From Bacteroidales bacterium (lineage in GTDB: Bacteria > Bacteroidota > Bacteroidia > Bacteroidales > Porphyromonadaceae), in contig SFHG01000042.1 of NCBI GenBank assembly GCA_004555765.1, positions 1-13,937 on the forward strand: a DNA stretch of 13,937 bases. Direction: 5' to 3'. This document shows, one piece after another, positions 13,893-13,937 of the stretch. Position 1 is the first letter of the stretch. Each line of letters begins with the position of its first letter. The notes beneath the pieces were generated by a model. It saw only the letters and a program-made list of their open reading frames with translations. It was not told the DNA's origin and ran no database searches. A program made the position numbers and the translations under genes.

Positions 13893-13937
13893 TCAAAAGG
13901 AAGAGACCAAAGCCTCCACCACGGCAAACCCACTTCC
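13893..13937 (-). CDS. Possible 3' end of a minus-strand gene (partial)
   Basis: On the minus strand the last 45 bases read as an open frame, GSGFAVVEALVSSF, followed by TGA at 13895-13893. A 5-base-pair hairpin (CCTAC/GTAGG) follows the stop immediately, as might be seen at a gene end. The piece is too short to identify, and other frames are also open here, so this is only a possibility. Confidence 0.25.
   Translation of the reverse strand, partial: GSGFAVVEALVSSF

Noticed and set aside
13438..13896. Open frames on both strands across array 2, encoding repetitive Arg/Pro-rich peptides
   Set aside because: The repeat period (43-45) is not a multiple of three, so the peptide repeats do not stay in frame; the plus frame overlaps DUF2023 and the minus frame starts at a TTG. 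They follow from the repeat, not from coding.

Overview
The window looks like a chromosomal segment of a Bacteroidota bacterium, most likely Porphyromonas or a close relative. The reasons are exact matches to the Bacteroidota -7 promoter consensus TAnnTTTG upstream of three genes, no recognisable Shine-Dalgarno sequences, a UvrA and a cysteine-free Mrp of the form I associate with this phylum, a DUF2851 protein, and a flavodoxin gene followed directly by a DUF2023 gene (the pair I recall from P. gingivalis). The genus call comes from memory of these families, not from a database search.

Left half (49-7040, all minus strand): six housekeeping genes in the order trmB, mrp, nhaA, tyrS, murF, zupT. 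trmB and mrp overlap by 4 bases (ATGA) and share an exact TAACTTTG promoter. The gaps that follow are 59, 50, 140 and 21 bases, so the run may be partly co-transcribed. It covers tRNA m7G methylation, a P-loop ATPase of the Fe-S carrier family, Na+/H+ exchange, tyrosyl-tRNA charging, the last cytoplasmic step of the peptidoglycan precursor, and divalent metal uptake. The 140-base tyrS-murF gap carries a small palindrome and repeat cluster.

Middle (7041-11957): a 237-base divergent gap leads into uvrA (plus strand), which is followed after 12 bases by a DUF2851 gene. A small outer-membrane beta-barrel gene converges from the minus strand, 18 bases away.

Right part (11958-13937): a flavodoxin-DUF2023 operon with a strong Bacteroidota promoter lies between two unusual repeat arrays. 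Array 1 (12164-12465) has 14 units at 21-23 base pitch, most with a dyad-symmetric core of about 16 bases. The core exists in several sequence types whose differences are compensated on both arms. Array 2 (13597-13850) has about six 43-45 base units of two alternating types, with a hidden sub-period averaging 22 bases and one compensated arm change. I see no transposase, integrase, CRISPR, tRNA or rRNA. The last 45 bases may hold the 3' end of another minus-strand gene.

The most noteworthy items are the two dyad-symmetric arrays with a shared 22-base pitch around flavodoxin-DUF2023, and an Mrp protein with no cysteine at all. I do not claim a complete new biological system; the arrays are the part that known features do not explain.
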